A stretch of 64,000 nt of DNA from Coralloluteibacterium thermophilum (GTDB taxonomy: Bacteria > Pseudomonadota > Gammaproteobacteria > Xanthomonadales > Xanthomonadaceae): assembly GCF_042654365.1 (NCBI RefSeq), contig NZ_JBHSGG010000001.1, forward strand, positions 1 through 64,000, read 5' to 3'. The notes beneath the pieces were generated by a model that was given only the letters and a program-made list of their open reading frames with translations, made no database searches and had not been told where the DNA came from. Positions 62,979 through 64,000 of the stretch are shown one piece after another. Made by a program: the position numbers and the translations under genes. How positions within the stretch are numbered: position 1 is the stretch's first letter; each line of letters opens with the position of its first letter.

Positions 62979-64000
62979 GTGTCCGATACCGAAACCCCGA
63001 GCGGCGACGTCGCCGAGAAGCGTACGCGCAAGCCGCGCGCCGACAGCGCCGCACAGGCGCAACTCCCCATTCCCACCGAACCCGCGGCCGAGCCGAAGGC
63101 CGCCAAGGCCGAGCCCAAGGCCGGCGCGCCAGCGCCGTCCGAGCCCGTGCCGCGCGCGAAGACGGCGGCCGAGCCGCCGGCGGCACCGCGTACGACGGCC
63201 CAGGCCGCCCCGGCCGCCGAGGGCGCGCCGCGGGCGCAGCCCGAGGCCGGGCAGCAGCAGGAGAGCCGCGGCGAAGGCGCCCAGGGCGCCGGCAACGGCC
63301 AGGAGGGCGATGGCGGCCAGGGCGGCGAGCGCGAGGAGCGCAGCGGCCGCCGCGACCGCAAGAACCGCTTCCGCGACCGCCGCGAGCGTCGCGAGCAGCA
63401 GCGCGCCGAGCGCGGCGACGCGCCGCAGAACGGCGACGACGGCGAGCGCTTCGATCCGCGCCCGGCGCCGACCCTGCCGCCGGACTTCCCGGCCTACTCG
63501 CTGGCCGACCTCAAGCGCATGCCCGCGCACAAGCTGCTGGAGATCGCCGAGCAGTTGAACATCCACGAGGGCGTCGCGCGCATGCGCAAGCAGGACGTGA
63601 TCTTCGCCCTGCTGAAGATCCTCACCCGCGCCCCGGACGGCGTCGCCGCCGACGGCGTGCTGGAGATCCTGCCCGACGGCTTCGGCTTCCTGCGCTCGCC
63701 GGACGCCAGCTACCTGGCCGGCCCGGACGACGTCTACATCTCGCCGAGCCAGATCCGCCGCTTCAACCTGCGCACCGGCGACCACATCACCGGCCGCATC
63801 CGGGACCCGAAGCAGGGCGAGCGCTACTTCGCGCTGCAGAAGCTCGACACCATCAACGGCGAGCCGCTCGAGGCGTCGAAGAACAAGGTCCTGTTCGAGA
63901 ACCTCACTCCGCTGTTCCCGCGCAAGCGCTTCCACCTGGAGCGCGGCAACGGGTCCACCGAGGACATCACCGGCCGCATCATGGACCTGATGTCGCCGAT
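62979..64000 (+). CDS. rho: Transcription termination factor Rho (5' part)
   Basis: The frame runs to the window edge, so only about 340 residues are present. A GTG at 62979 is the most plausible start, with GAGG upstream, though weak. An N-terminal extension of roughly 150 residues is Ala/Glu/Gly/Gln/Arg-rich and disordered (GEGAQGAGNGQEGDGGQGG). Then comes the Rho N domain (YSLADLKRMPAHKLLEIAEQ), the cold-shock-like RNA-binding domain (ILPDGFGFLRSPD, VYISPSQIRRFNLRTGD) and part of the linker to the ATPase. The ATPase domain is outside the window. Confidence 0.93.
   Translation, partial: MSDTETPSGDVAEKRTRKPRADSAAQAQLPIPTEPAAEPKAAKAEPKAGAPAPSEPVPRAKTAAEPPAAPRTTAQAAPAAEGAPRAQPEAGQQQESRGEGAQGAGNGQEGDGGQGGEREERSGRRDRKNRFRDRRERREQQRAERGDAPQNGDDGERFDPRPAPTLPPDFPAYSLADLKRMPAHKLLEIAEQLNIHEGVARMRKQDVIFALLKILTRAPDGVAADGVLEILPDGFGFLRSPDASYLAGPDDVYISPSQIRRFNLRTGDHITGRIRDPKQGERYFALQKLDTINGEPLEASKNKVLFENLTPLFPRKRFHLERGNGSTEDITGRIMDLMSP

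Overview
This window reads as part of a very GC-rich gammaproteobacterial chromosome, most likely Xanthomonadales/Lysobacterales. The evidence is the rhlB|trxA-rho divergon, the def-fmt-rsmB block facing LysM protein-dprA-smg-topA-tsaC, a roughly 600-residue RpoD beside tRNA-Ile2, and a 2-Cys OhrR/Ohr pair. The genus cannot be fixed from the sequence alone. Bases 1 to about 15,900 are visibly less GC-rich than the rest and form the right end of an integrative element. A P4-type tyrosine integrase sits next to the 3' end of tRNA-Ile2(CAU), and the element runs off the left edge.

Layout of the element: plasmid/ICE-style recombination genes (YqaJ nuclease, a small unknown protein, DUF932) at 1-2251; a spacer and a frameshifted isochorismatase-family pseudogene to about 3160; then two divergent sulfur operons around a BigR-like two-cysteine ArsR repressor (3186-7888). 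Each operon has a persulfide-dioxygenase-type metallo-beta-lactamase, a DUF442 phosphatase-like protein and a sulfur-type transporter (YeeE/YedE pair or TauE/SafE). A PmrA/QseB-like two-component system (7928-9918) diverges from a periplasmic thiol-redox operon dsbD-tlpA-dsbG-dsrE (10072-14256), with a PmrA-type box in between. The cargo looks like one package: transport and oxidise reactive sulfur in the cytoplasm, and deliver reductant to periplasmic disulfides.

Chromosomal part: rpoD and dtd (16.3-18.7 kb); an LpxL-type acyltransferase, two PH-domain membrane proteins and three glycosyltransferase-type genes (18.9-24.9 kb); def-fmt-rsmB and LysM-dprA-smg-topA-tsaC (25-34.2 kb); a DUF4124 protein, an SDR, a tiny lipoprotein, SppA, a MATE exporter and a DUF3667 protein (34.3-40.7 kb); a membrane-anchored sigma-like protein with DUF3106 (40.7-42.3 kb); priA preceded by a DnaA-box cluster (42.3-45 kb); a VOC protein, type II NADH dehydrogenase and rpoH with a CIRCE operator (45-48 kb); ohr/ohrR, pirin, a BASS transporter, ung and a double-receiver protein (48-52.6 kb); ftsEX (52.7-54.3 kb); a gspCDEF type II secretion block (54.6-60.2 kb); and rhlB, trxA and the 5' part of rho (60.3-64 kb).

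The regulatory sites most worth attention are the CIRCE operator at rpoH, the PmrA-type box at dsbD, the DnaA boxes before priA, the GGGGCTT tandem repeat between ftsE and gspF, and the GTGAGTAA repeats between the integrase and the tRNA.
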